Source: CAHJWH01 sp965198905
GTDB taxonomy: Bacteria; Pseudomonadota; Alphaproteobacteria; Caulobacterales; Caulobacteraceae
Direction: 5' to 3'
Assembly: GCA_965198905.1 (NCBI GenBank)
Contig: OZ240678.1
Coordinates: forward strand, 62,001 to 126,000
DNA length: 64,000 bases
Position numbers and translations under genes: made by a program
The notes under the pieces: generated by a model
The model's input: only the letters and a program-made list of their open reading frames with translations
Told to the model about the DNA's origin: nothing
Database searches by the model: none
In this document: positions 16,552 through 25,054 of the stretch, one piece after another
Layout of the letters: each line of letters starts with the position of its first letter
How positions within the stretch are numbered: position 1 is the first letter of the stretch

Positions 16552-17429
16552 TGAGGGTACTCCTTGGGCCAGCGGTAATGCACGGAGGTCATGGCTCGCC
16601 GGGGCGCCTCGGAGAGCGAGATTTGATGGCGGTGTGTCTGGTTGCCGCCGAAGTAGAAGACGTGGTCTCCGGCGGCGTGGTCGAAGAAGGTGACGTGATT
16701 GCCGCTGCCGGAGTGCGACCCGGCCCAATGGATCACCATGACGCAGCCATGACGGGGCACGCTCAGTTCGACGCCCCAGTTCAGCCAGCTCGCCGCTGCG
16801 GCAAGGTTCGTGCCTTGAAGCCCGGCCTGGCGCATGCACCAGTTCGCGAAAGCGGAGCACCAAGCCTCGTGCGTGCCAACTCCAGGATGGTACGATGTCG
16901 CCAGGAAGTATTCGTGGATGCGCTGGTTGCCGTCGGCGGTGCCAAAGATCGTGTGATGCGCCTGGAACTCAGCTAGTGCGACTTGAAACCACCGTGGCTC
17001 GGCGGTCGAGCTGAGTTGATCGGCGTGCGTTCGCGCGGGCGCAGGCGTTGCGGCAGGTTGTTGCTGCGGCGGTGCAGCCGGCGCCGCGACAGGCGGCGTT
17101 GCGGCGGCGGGAGTTTTGGGGCCGCCAGCCGGAACGCTTCCTCCGTTTGCTTTCGGCAGGGGACTGGCGGCGGAGCCGGGACCTGGAGCGGCGAGTTGCG
17201 GGAGATGAAGCGCGACGCCCAGTCCCATCCAGGTCTGCGCTCCCACGACACCGTCGGCTTCCAGGCCCCTCTGCCTCTGGAAGCGCAACACCGCGGCCTG
17301 GGTCAGTGGTTCAAATATACCGTCACGCGCCAGTCCCGGCCGCGAGTGCTCCGCCTCGCTGACCAGCTGCTGGAGCACGCGTACATCGCCGTTACGCGCG
17401 CCGGAGCGAAGTTCGGGGCGACCCATCAA
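16548..17429 (-). CDS. Peptidoglycan-binding, TIGR02594-type cysteine peptidase/amidase
   Basis: A 293-residue protein. Residues about 12-72 are a PG_binding_1 repeat (AAVLRFQRQRGLEADGVVGA), residues 80-140 a Pro/Ala linker, and residues 145-293 a TIGR02594-type NlpC/CHAP-like domain with WCSAFANWCMRQAG (Cys191), GSGNHVTFFDH (His245) and GGNQTHR (Asn263) as the likely catalytic set. There is no signal peptide, so it needs lysis or a dedicated secretion route to reach the wall. It is coupled to an exported small protein and lies in the conjugative remnant. Alternatives: conjugation-associated lysozyme-like enzyme, phage-derived endolysin or interbacterial effector. Confidence 0.7.
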   Translation of the reverse strand: MMGRPELRSGARNGDVRVLQQLVSEAEHSRPGLARDGIFEPLTQAAVLRFQRQRGLEADGVVGAQTWMGLGVALHLPQLAAPGPGSAASPLPKANGGSVPAGGPKTPAAATPPVAAPAAPPQQQPAATPAPARTHADQLSSTAEPRWFQVALAEFQAHHTIFGTADGNQRIHEYFLATSYHPGVGTHEAWCSAFANWCMRQAGLQGTNLAAAASWLNWGVELSVPRHGCVMVIHWAGSHSGSGNHVTFFDHAAGDHVFYFGGNQTHRHQISLSEAPRRAMTSVHYRWPKEYPQ

Positions 17430-17602
17430 ACGTCCTATCCCTTGAGACGCACGCGGTGGTCAGGTTGGACTGCGACGCGCCGGAAAACAAGGTTTGCGGG
17501 CGGTGCAGCAAGGATCGGTAGGTGTCGGGTAGCTGATCAAATCGCCGTCCTCTTCCGCAGATCCTGCGACAGCTCTTCCGGAAGAGAAGCCACTCCGGTA
17601 GC

Positions 17603-17845
17603 TCACACCCCGATCCCCCGCTGACGCGACAAGTCCCATGACACGGAGCCACCGCGCACGACGCCCGCGACGCTCCGGCCCAGCCGCGGTTCGATGACAG
17701 GCTTCCAAGGTACGAGGCTGAAGCCGAGGCCATCGCCAACCATGGCGAACCGTCCGCTCACGAGCTGGACGGAGCGTCGGTAGATCCCGCTCACGCTGTC
17801 GCCATCCTTCACCGCGCGATAGGCAATGCCGGTCTCGGCGCTAAG
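17603..17845 (-). pseudogene. C-terminal remnant of a DUF3363 (VirD2-type) relaxase
   Basis: The frame GIAYRAVKDGDSVSGIYRRS, QLVSGRFAMVGDGLGFSLVP and SVAGVVRGGSVSWDLSRQRG matches the extreme C terminus of DUF3363 relaxases found with traG in alphaproteobacterial integrative elements. About 80 residues survive; the rest was replaced when the IS3-family element arrived at 17846, and no relaxase sequence is visible on the other side of the element. Confidence 0.75.
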
Positions 17846-17896
17846 TGGACTTGCCTCGCAAAAGTGGAGAGCTCCCGATGAGGAAGGAGAGCCACC

Positions 17897-18187
17897 ATGG
17901 CGCAGCGATTCACGAAGGAGTTTGAGGGGGAGGCCGTTCGGCTGGTCCGCACGAGCGGCCGGACCAAGCGGGAGATCGCTGATGATCTCGGCGTGGGGGT
18001 GTCGACGCTGACACGCTGGCTGGCCCACAGCCGGGACCGGCAGATGGAAGCGCCCGAGCGACCGCCGCCGGGTGAGGACGTGGCCGTCGAGTTGAAGCGG
18101 CTTCGACGGGAGAACGAGATCCTTCGCCAGGAGCGGGACATCCTGAAGAAGGCGACGGCTTTTTTCGTCAAGGAGGGAAGTCGATGA
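17897..18187 (+). CDS. IS3-family transposase OrfA
   Basis: A 96-residue protein with a helix-turn-helix (TKREIADDLGVGVSTLTRWL) and C-terminal leucine-zipper region (LKRLRRENEILRQERDILKK), typical of IS3/IS911-type OrfA. It overlaps the orfB start by four bases and appears intact. Confidence 0.88.
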   Translation: MAQRFTKEFEGEAVRLVRTSGRTKREIADDLGVGVSTLTRWLAHSRDRQMEAPERPPPGEDVAVELKRLRRENEILRQERDILKKATAFFVKEGSR

Positions 18188-19854
18188 GGTTTGAACTCGT
18201 CGATGCGGCGAAGAAGGATTTCCCTGTCCAGCAGCTATGCAAGGTGCTTGGCGTCAGCGAGAGCGGCTACTTTGCCTGGAGAGATCGGCCGGCTAGCCGG
18301 CGCCAACGTGAGGACATGGTGCGAGCGGAGCCCACGTACGCTCCGCCTTCGCATGCTCGAACGGCACGTACGGCAGCCCGCGGATGACATACGAGCTGCG
18401 CGACCAAGGCCTGCAGGTGGGTCGCCGCCGCACGGCGCGACTGATGCGGGACAATGGCTTGAAGGCTCGGCAGAAGCGACGCTTCAAGCGCACGACCGAC
18501 AGCGAGCACGCCTGGCCGATCGCGCCAAACCTCATCGACCAAGACTTCGCCGCGACCGCGCCCAACCAGAAGTGGGGCGTGGACATCTCCTACGTCTGGA
18601 CCCGCGAGGGATGGCTGTATCTGGCCGTGGTGATCGACCTGTTCTCACGACGCGTCGTCGGCTGGTCCGTCGGCGATCGGTTACACCGTCGTCTCGCCCT
18701 TAGCTAGCTCTTGGCCAAGCCCTGGCCATCCGACGGCCTGCGCGTGGCCTGATCCACCACTCAGATCGCGGCAGTCAATATTGTTCCAATGACTACCAGG
18801 CCGAGCTGCGCCGCCATGGCATCCAGATATCCATGTCAGGCAAAGGCGACAGCTACGATTGTGAGAGTGTGGGCGCTGCCTGGAGGCCTGACCCTTGCTA
18901 CGATCGACCTCGTGTCATCGAGCGGCCAGGCCACGGCCTCGCCAAAGTCGGGCGATAGCGTGGTGGAGATGATCCGCCATCTCAAGGTGGCGCGCGACAC
19001 CGCCGTCAAGGCGCGAACCCAAGCCATGCAAATCATGAAGGCTGTCATCGTCAGCGCTCCAGACGCCCTGCGTGAAGACCTCGATCACGTCGCCGGCAAG
19101 ATGGCCTTCGTGCGCCGCCTCGCAGCGTTGCGACCCGGCCCGATCACCACCACGACGGCCTCGGCCAAGGCCAGCCTGCGTGCGATCGCCCGCCGCTGGC
19201 TGGCGCTGGACGCCGAGATCAAGGCCCATGAGGCGCAGCTGGAGACCTTCACCGCCCAGCAAGCGCCCGAGCTCGTCCAGGCGCACGGCATGGCCGCCGG
19301 CACGGCGGCCCAGATGCTGATCCTGGTCGGCGACAATCCACAGCGCATCCGCTCCGAGGCGGCCTTCGCCAAGCTCTGCGGCGCATGCCCTATTCCGGCG
19401 TCCAGCGGCAAGACCAACCGACACAGGCTCAATCGTGGCGGAGACCGACAGGCGAACGCCGCGCTGTACCGTGTCGTCATCGTGCGCATGCGCGGACACC
19501 GGCCGACGCAGGACTACGTCAAGAGGCGAACCGAACAGGGAAAGAGCAAACTGGAAATCATCCGTTGCCTGAAGCGCTACGTGGCTCGCGAGATCTACCA
19601 TTACCTCTGCGCCCCGAAGCCGTCGCAGGAGCTCCTGAAAGCCGCTTGACCGATATAGGAGCATCAACGCCATGGTTGAGACCTTCTTCAAGACCTTGAA
19701 GTCGGAGCTGGTCTGGAGGACGGTCTTCTTTACCAGGGCCGAGGCGGCAGGCGCCATCGGCCGGTACATCGACAGCTTCTACAACCCTGTCCGCCGCCAC
19801 TCGGCGCTGGACTTCGTCAGCCCGGCCGCGTTCGAAAGACACGCAGCCCAGTGA
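18184..19854 (+). pseudogene. IS3-family transposase OrfB, frameshifted and interrupted
   Basis: Pieces of one integrase-type transposase can be joined across frames. The N-terminal part (FPVQQLCKVLGVSESGYFAW) is frameshifted near 18330, the core resumes as HVRSAFACSNGTYGSPRM and NQKWGVDISYVWTREGWLYL, a second shift occurs near 18690, then GLIHHSDRGSQYCS supplies the second Asp. At SYD (about 18858) the IS110 remnant enters, and NAMVETFFKTLKSELVWRT to NPVRRHSALDFVSPAAFE (19665-19854) is the C terminus with the catalytic Glu. At least two frameshifts plus an insertion: inactive. Confidence 0.82.
18859..19664 (+). pseudogene. IS110-family transposase remnant inside orfB
   Basis: The open frame ending at 19649 contains VVEMIRHLKVARDTAVKART, the C-terminal Transposase_20 domain (ILVGDNPQRIRSEAAFAKLC, then PIPASSGKTNRHRLNRGGD with the catalytic Ser region) and LEIIRCLKRYVAREIYHYL. 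The N-terminal DEDD (RuvC-like) domain is almost entirely deleted: ATID is followed directly by SSGQATASPK. Non-functional on its own. It is inserted in the orfB coding sequence between Tyr-Asp and Asn-Ala codons. Confidence 0.75.
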
Positions 19855-19927
19855 GCCGGCGGCTCTCCACTTAAGTGGGGCAAGTCCATATCACCTCCCG
19901 CCGGGTGATGGAGCCTATTGGGCCGAG

Positions 19928-19961
19928 CGGGTCGTAGGTTCGAACCCTATTGCACCCACCA
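19928..19961 (+). tRNA. tRNA 3'-end fragment (tRNA-Lys-like), probable attachment-site scar
   Basis: The sequence gives a complete T arm (gtagg, loop ttcgaac, cctat) at about 19934-19950, then acceptor strand tgcaccc, discriminator a and encoded CCA ending at 19961. A matching 5' acceptor strand (gggtgca), D arm and anticodon arm are absent; instead unrelated sequence leads into the end of the IS3 element. The acceptor and variable-loop sequence most resemble tRNA-Lys from memory. A lone tRNA 3' end at the edge of a conjugative remnant is what site-specific integration at a tRNA gene leaves behind. Confidence 0.65.
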
Positions 19962-20008
19962 AGCTAGGCGCTGAGGTCCACCTGGGACCCATACCGACAG
20001 TCGCAAAG

Positions 20009-21673
20009 TCAGTGACGCGCCGTCGCTGAAGAGTCGCGGAGCACCTTGAACTCCGATCCCGCGCGCCATTCCGGCCATGAGGCAGAATTCGCCAGGCCGT
20101 GGCCCACGTCGTAGAGCAGTTGGACATCCTGCGCGGCGCCTCGTAGGTCCCAATCGGGGCTCCAGGCGTCGCCGGTCTTGTGATAGCGATCTCGGGTGTA
20201 GTCCGCGATCCAGCGGTCGCCGGCCGCGCGTCCGCCCTCCCACAGGTCCGGCCCGCCGCCGATGGCCATGAGCAGCAGCGTGGGCACGCCCCGCTTGGCG
20301 AGGGAGAAGTGGTCGGCGCGATAGAACAGGCCCCGCTCGGGGTGAGTGTCCGGAGTGACCACCCTGCCCTGCGTCGCCGCCGCCCGGGCGAGATCGCCTT
20401 CGAGGCTGTCCTGGCCGGCCCCGACCAGCACCACGTCCTTCGACGGACCCGCCGTCTCCAGGATGTCCATGGTCAGGTTCGCCACCGTCTTCGCCAGAGG
20501 ATAGACCGGGTGTTCGGCATAGGTCTCCGAGCCCAGCAGGCCCCGCTCCTCCGCCGTCCAGACCGCGAAGACCACGCTGCGATCGGGGCGCGGACTGGCG
20601 GCGAACAAGCGCGCGATCTCCAGTTCGCCGGCTACGCCTAACCCGTCGTCGTTGGCCCCAGGACGGATCATGCGGCCCTGCGCGTCGGGCGCGCCAACGC
20701 CGTAGGCGTCCCAGTGCGCGCCGTACATCACCGTCTCCTCCGGCCGTTTGGCGCCGGTGATCCTGGCCAGCACGTTGTGGCTTTCGACCTGATCGTGGGT
20801 CACGGCGAACTCGGCGCTGAGGGTCTGCGGCAGCACGACCGGCCGAAAGTCCGCCCGACGGGCGCGCGTCTTCAGCGTCTCGAAATCCAGGCCGGCGCGC
20901 TGGAACAGGGCCACCGCCGCATCCCGCTCCAGCCAACCCTGGAGCATCACCGGTTGGGCGTCGCCCTTCCCCCGCAATACGTCGTAGGCCTCACCCTGGG
21001 GTGCGATGACGGTGGTCCAGCCGTACCCCGCCGCCGGTGTTTCGTGCACGATCAGCGCCCCGACGGCGCCTCGGCGCGCCGCCTCCTCGTACTTGTAGGT
21101 CCAGCGCCCGTAGTAGGTCATGGCCTTGCCCCCGAACTTGCCGGCCACCGGCTCAGATGGGGCGGCCTCGAAGTCGGGGTCGTTGACCAGGAACACGGCG
21201 ACCTTGCCGCGGAGGTCCACGCCCTTGAAGTCGTCCCAGCCCCGTTCGGGGGCGGACACGCCGTAGCCCACGAACACCACAGGCGCCGAAGCGATCTTGA
21301 CCTGATCCACCGGGCGCAGGGTGCTGACATAGACGTCCTGCCCCTGGCGCAGACTCATGGGCGCTCCGGCACCGTCGACGGTCAGGGTCACAGGTCCGCT
21401 CACCTTCGTCCTGACCAGCGGCACCGCCTGGGTCCAACCGCCCCCGGACCCGCCCGGCGCCAGGTGCAAGGCGGTGAAGCGCTGGATGAGGTAGGCGATG
21501 GTCCGGGCCTCGCCCGGCGTGCCGGGTGCGCGGCCGCCGAACGCATCGGACGCCAGGGTCTTAGCCGTGGCCGAGAGCTGACCCGGCTCGATCCTGGAGG
21601 GTGCCTGGGCGAACGCCTGAGCGCTCCCGAAGGCCAATAGAACGCCAAGGACCAATCTTCGCAACGGCTTCAC
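20009..21673 (-). CDS. Secreted M28 family metallopeptidase with PA domain
   Basis: A 554-residue protein with signal peptide MKPLRRLVLGVLLAFGSAQAFA. An inserted protease-associated domain (about residues 130-270) is followed by the M28 zinc-aminopeptidase core: MYGAHWDAYGVG, GANDDGLGVAGELEIARLF, WTAEERGLLGSETYAEH and YRADHFSLAKRGVPTLL provide the two-zinc ligands and catalytic Glu. Probable periplasmic or secreted aminopeptidase. First chromosomal gene after the tRNA fragment; its stop is 48 bases from that scar. Confidence 0.9.
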   Translation of the reverse strand: MKPLRRLVLGVLLAFGSAQAFAQAPSRIEPGQLSATAKTLASDAFGGRAPGTPGEARTIAYLIQRFTALHLAPGGSGGGWTQAVPLVRTKVSGPVTLTVDGAGAPMSLRQGQDVYVSTLRPVDQVKIASAPVVFVGYGVSAPERGWDDFKGVDLRGKVAVFLVNDPDFEAAPSEPVAGKFGGKAMTYYGRWTYKYEEAARRGAVGALIVHETPAAGYGWTTVIAPQGEAYDVLRGKGDAQPVMLQGWLERDAAVALFQRAGLDFETLKTRARRADFRPVVLPQTLSAEFAVTHDQVESHNVLARITGAKRPEETVMYGAHWDAYGVGAPDAQGRMIRPGANDDGLGVAGELEIARLFAASPRPDRSVVFAVWTAEERGLLGSETYAEHPVYPLAKTVANLTMDILETAGPSKDVVLVGAGQDSLEGDLARAAATQGRVVTPDTHPERGLFYRADHFSLAKRGVPTLLLMAIGGGPDLWEGGRAAGDRWIADYTRDRYHKTGDAWSPDWDLRGAAQDVQLLYDVGHGLANSASWPEWRAGSEFKVLRDSSATARH

Positions 21674-21900
21674 TCCACGCCTTCAGATTTCATTATCAGC
21701 GCCGCAGTGACCCGATGTCCATCCGAGCCGCCCGACCTTGGCCCGAGGTCCCCGTCCGGCACGCCGGCTTGGCACGATGCCTGCTGAGGAGCTTGCGACG
21801 CCTGAGGAATGTGCCAGGGGTTAGCCTGCGGGCTTGCCTGTCCTGGTTTCTTGCGGCCTTCCTCAGGCGCTCGATCTTCCCGCAGCCAGTACCGTGCCGA

Positions 21901-23535
21901 TCACACCAAGCGGCTTTGATCCCGGGCGGCGGCGACGAAGCTGGCGAACAGGGGGTGCGGCTGGAAGGGTCGGCTCTTCAGTTCGGGGTGGAATTGCACG
22001 CCGACGAACCAGGGATGATCCTCGCGCTCCACGATCTCGGGCAACAGCCCGTCAGGCGAGAGGCCTGTGAAGCGCAGGCCCGCCCCCTCGATCGCCTCGC
22101 GATAGCCGATGTTCACCTCATAGCGGTGGCGGTGCCGCTCGGCCACGCGCACCGAGCCGTAGATCTCCCCGACCTTGGAGCCGGGGGTCAACGCGGCGTC
22201 ATAGGCGCCGAGCCGCATGGAGCCGCCAATATCCCCCCCCGCCTGTCGCTTGACCAGCTGGTTGCCGCTCAGCCATTCAGTCATCAGGCCGACCACCGGG
22301 GCGTCGGTGGGGCCGAACTCGCTGGAGCTGGCGTCCTCGATGCCGGCGATGTTCCGGGCGGCTTCGATCACCGCCATCTGCATCCCGAAGCAGATGCCGA
22401 AATAGGGCACGCCGCGCTCCCGGGCGAAGCGGACGGCGCGCATCATGCCGTCGGAACCGCGCTCGCCGAAGGCGCCGGGCACCAAGATGCCGTGGACATT
22501 CTCCAGCCGCCCGGCCACCTCGACCGGGTCGCGCTCGAAGGCCTCGCCCTCGATCCAGTCGAAATGGACCTTCACGTCGTTGGCCAGGCCGCCGTGGTGC
22601 AGCGCCTCGATCAGCGATTTGTAGGCGTCCTTCAGCACCGTGTACTTGCCGACGATGGCGATAGTGACCTCGCCGTCAGGGTGGCGGATGTGCTCGGCGA
22701 TGCCCTGCCAGCGCGCCAGGTCGGGCGTCGGCGCTTCGTGCAGGCCGAAAGCGTTCAGGATTTCCCGGTCCAGCCCCTCGCGGTGATAGTCCAGCGGCAC
22801 GGCGTAGATGCTGTCGCTGTCCATCGCCTGGATGACCGCGCCTTCGCGCACGTTGCAGAACAGCGCGATCTTGCGCTTTTCGTCGGGCGGGATCGGCTGC
22901 TCGCAGCGACAGAGCAGGATGTCGGGCTGGATGCCGATGGCGCGCAGTTCGCGGACCGAATGCTGGGTCGGCTTGGTCTTCATCTCCCCGGCCGTCTTCA
23001 CGAACGGCAGGAGCGTCAGGTGGACGAAGACACAGGCGCCCCGGGGCAGCTCCTGGCCGAGCTGGCGGATGGCCTCGAAGAAGGGCAGGCCCTCGATGTC
23101 GCCGACCGTTCCCCCGATCTCCACCAGCACGAAGTCGGCCTCTCCCGCATCGGACAGGACGAAGGCCTTGATCTCGTTGGTGACGTGGGGGATCACCTGG
23201 ACCGTGGCGCCGAGATAGTCGCCCCGGCGCTCCTTCTCGATGATGGTCTTGTAGATCTGGCCGGTGGTGATGTTGTCGCCGCGGGTGGCGGACACGCCGG
23301 TGAAGCGCTCGTAGTGGCCGAGGTCGAGGTCAGTCTCCGCCCCGTCGTCAGTGACGAACACCTCGCCGTGCTGGTAGGGGCTCATCGTCCCGGGATCGAC
23401 GTTCAGATAGGGGTCGAGCTTGCGCAACCGAACCTTGTAGCCGCGCGCCTGCAACAGGGCGCCCAGGGCTGCGGACGCGAGGCCCTTGCCCAGCGAAGAC
23501 ACCACGCCGCCGGTGATGAAGATGTAGCGGGTCAT
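21901..23535 (-). CDS. pyrG: CTP synthase
   Basis: A 544-residue protein converting UTP, ATP and glutamine to CTP. The synthetase domain has IFITGGVVSSLGKGLASAAL and LRKLDPYLNVDPGTMSPYQH; the glutamine amidotransferase domain has PYFGICFGMQMAVIEAARN (nucleophile Cys) and VGVQFHPELKSRP. Length and domain order are normal. It follows secG in the same direction with a 58-base gap, an arrangement seen in Caulobacter and relatives. Confidence 0.97.
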   Translation of the reverse strand: MTRYIFITGGVVSSLGKGLASAALGALLQARGYKVRLRKLDPYLNVDPGTMSPYQHGEVFVTDDGAETDLDLGHYERFTGVSATRGDNITTGQIYKTIIEKERRGDYLGATVQVIPHVTNEIKAFVLSDAGEADFVLVEIGGTVGDIEGLPFFEAIRQLGQELPRGACVFVHLTLLPFVKTAGEMKTKPTQHSVRELRAIGIQPDILLCRCEQPIPPDEKRKIALFCNVREGAVIQAMDSDSIYAVPLDYHREGLDREILNAFGLHEAPTPDLARWQGIAEHIRHPDGEVTIAIVGKYTVLKDAYKSLIEALHHGGLANDVKVHFDWIEGEAFERDPVEVAGRLENVHGILVPGAFGERGSDGMMRAVRFARERGVPYFGICFGMQMAVIEAARNIAGIEDASSSEFGPTDAPVVGLMTEWLSGNQLVKRQAGGDIGGSMRLGAYDAALTPGSKVGEIYGSVRVAERHRHRYEVNIGYREAIEGAGLRFTGLSPDGLLPEIVEREDHPWFVGVQFHPELKSRPFQPHPLFASFVAAARDQSRLV

Positions 23536-23593
23536 GGGAGATCAGCCTTGAGCTGATTCGCCCTGCGGCGGGGGCGACTCGCCCGCCGAAACG

Positions 23594-24232
23594 TCACTGG
23601 CCGGACGTGTTGCCGGGCGTTGGCGTGGAGGGCTGGACGGTCGCGGCCGCAGGCGGCGGCGAGGGCTTGGGCGCGAACGGAGCCACGGTCGGCGTGGAGT
23701 GCGGCGCGGTCTGAACGCCCAGCAGGCTGGCGGTATGGCCGTTCCTGCGATCGGCGGCAGGTGTGGGCGCAGCGGAGGCGGAAGGCGCGGTGTGAACTTC
23801 CGGCCGGGGCGCCTCGAAGTTGGCGCCGCTAGCCCTGGGCGAGGCGGACGATGGAACGGTTGCGCCGATGTCGGCGGCGCTCCCTCCGGCGGCGGCTGCG
23901 GTTGCAGGCGTCGCAGGAGCGGCCCCCGGCGGGCGCATGGCGCGGTTCAGGGCGTCCGGGTTCATGCTGTCGACCTTTAGCCGGTCGACCACCGAGCCGC
24001 CGGTATGCATCCGGCCGGAAAGCACCGTCAGCAAAAGGCACAGAAAGAAGAACACCCCCGCCAGGATCGAAGTGATGCGGGTGAGCAGGTCACCCGCCCC
24101 CCGGGCGGACATGAAGCCCGACGGGCCGCCGCCCATGCCCAGCGCGCCGCCTTCGGAGCGCTGCAGCAGGATCACCGTGCCGAGCGCGATGCACACCAGG
24201 ACCAACAATACGAGCAGGGAGCCGAGGAGCAT
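23594..24232 (-). CDS. secG: Preprotein translocase subunit SecG with long Ala/Pro-rich C-terminal extension
   Basis: A 212-residue protein started at MLLGSLLVLLVLVCIALGTV (ATG 24232). Residues 1-25 and about 50-72 are the two SecG membrane helices, joined by LLQRSEGGALGMGGGPSGFM, the conserved SecG loop. Residues from about 90 onward are Ala/Pro/Thr-rich and of low complexity, so the protein is roughly twice the length of a minimal SecG; such tails are found in other Caulobacterales but their role is unknown. The longer frame upstream to 24553 has no SecG-like sequence and is not used. Confidence 0.88.
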   Translation of the reverse strand: MLLGSLLVLLVLVCIALGTVILLQRSEGGALGMGGGPSGFMSARGAGDLLTRITSILAGVFFFLCLLLTVLSGRMHTGGSVVDRLKVDSMNPDALNRAMRPPGAAPATPATAAAAGGSAADIGATVPSSASPRASGANFEAPRPEVHTAPSASAAPTPAADRRNGHTASLLGVQTAPHSTPTVAPFAPKPSPPPAAATVQPSTPTPGNTSGQ

Positions 24233-24429
24233 GGCGGGACGCAGTCTTGACCTGGAGGATGAGCCTGGGGCGCGCCGAGCGCACCCGATCCGACGACCGT
24301 GTACCATCGCCCCCCGGATGACGCCAGACCAGGGATCGCCCTGCACTGCAACTGTGCTTGTTGCCGAGGCGCCCTTGGCTAGGTTAACACCCTGACGCGG
24401 CCACACGGTCGCAGCCATCGGGGAAACAC

Positions 24430-25044
24430 ATGTCCGTCCGCCTCGCCTTCGCCACCGTCGCTGCAGTGGTTCTAATCGCCCCGGCCGCCCTGGCGCAGCC
24501 CGCCAATCCCGACCCCGCCGCCGTGAAGTCGGGAACGTATGAGATCGAGCCAACCCATACTCAGGTCATGTTCAGCGTCTCGCACATGGGCTTCACCACC
24601 TGGTACGGCGATTTCACCCACGTCTCAGGCCAGTTGAAGCTCGATCCCACCGATCCCAAGGGCAGCCGGCTGAACGTCACTCTGCCGATCGACAGCATCA
24701 CCACCACCAGCGCCAAGCTGGATAGCGAACTGAAGTCCGCCGACTGGTTCGACGCCGCGAAGTTCCCCGACGCCACCTTCCGCTCCACCAGCGTGAACGT
24801 CACTGGGCCGAGCGATGCGGACGTGGCCGGCCAACTCACGCTGCACGGCGTCACCCGGCCGGAAGTCCTGCACGTCCACTTCAACGGCGCCGGCTCGAAC
24901 CCGCTCAGCCACAACTACACCAGCGGCTTCGAGGTCAGCGGCACGATCCGCCGCAGCGACTTCGGCGTCAGCAAGTACGTCCCGCTGGTCGGAGACGAGG
25001 TGAGGCTGATCATCAGCGCGGCGTTCGAACGGCAGCCGGGCTGA
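24430..25044 (+). CDS. YceI family periplasmic lipid-binding-like protein
   Basis: A 204-residue protein with signal peptide (VRLAFATVAAVVLIAPAALA) and the YceI lipocalin-like beta-barrel: GTYEIEPTHTQVMFSVSHMG, SRLNVTLPIDSITT, DAAKFPDATFRSTSV and VSGTIRRSDFGVSKYVPLVG. YceI proteins bind isoprenoid or amphiphilic ligands in the periplasm. It is divergent from secG and convergent with tpiA, interrupting the usual tpiA-secG-pyrG order. Confidence 0.9.
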   Translation: MSVRLAFATVAAVVLIAPAALAQPANPDPAAVKSGTYEIEPTHTQVMFSVSHMGFTTWYGDFTHVSGQLKLDPTDPKGSRLNVTLPIDSITTTSAKLDSELKSADWFDAAKFPDATFRSTSVNVTGPSDADVAGQLTLHGVTRPEVLHVHFNGAGSNPLSHNYTSGFEVSGTIRRSDFGVSKYVPLVGDEVRLIISAAFERQPG

Positions 25045-25054
25045 ACGCGGCCGG

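Larger units (their letters stand above)
17846..19888 (+). mobile_element. IS3-family element broken by an IS110 remnant
   Basis: The left end TGGACTTGCCTCGCAAAAGT and the complement of the right end TGGACTTGCCCCACTTAAGT are imperfect inverted repeats; both are followed by GGAGAGC. Inside are orfA, orfB in pieces and an IS110-type transposase fragment within orfB. The bases next to the ends (aag on the left, tat on the right) do not form a target duplication, so the flanks have been rearranged since insertion, which agrees with loss of the relaxase gene on the left. Confidence 0.75.

Noticed and set aside
18789..19649. Stand-alone 286-residue IS110 transposase
   Set aside because: Its first 40 residues are IS3 orfB sequence read in another frame and the catalytic DEDD domain is missing, so it is a remnant rather than an intact gene.
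21601..23556. 651-residue open frame on the plus strand
   Set aside because: It mirrors the pyrG gene and has antisense composition; pyrG is unmistakable.
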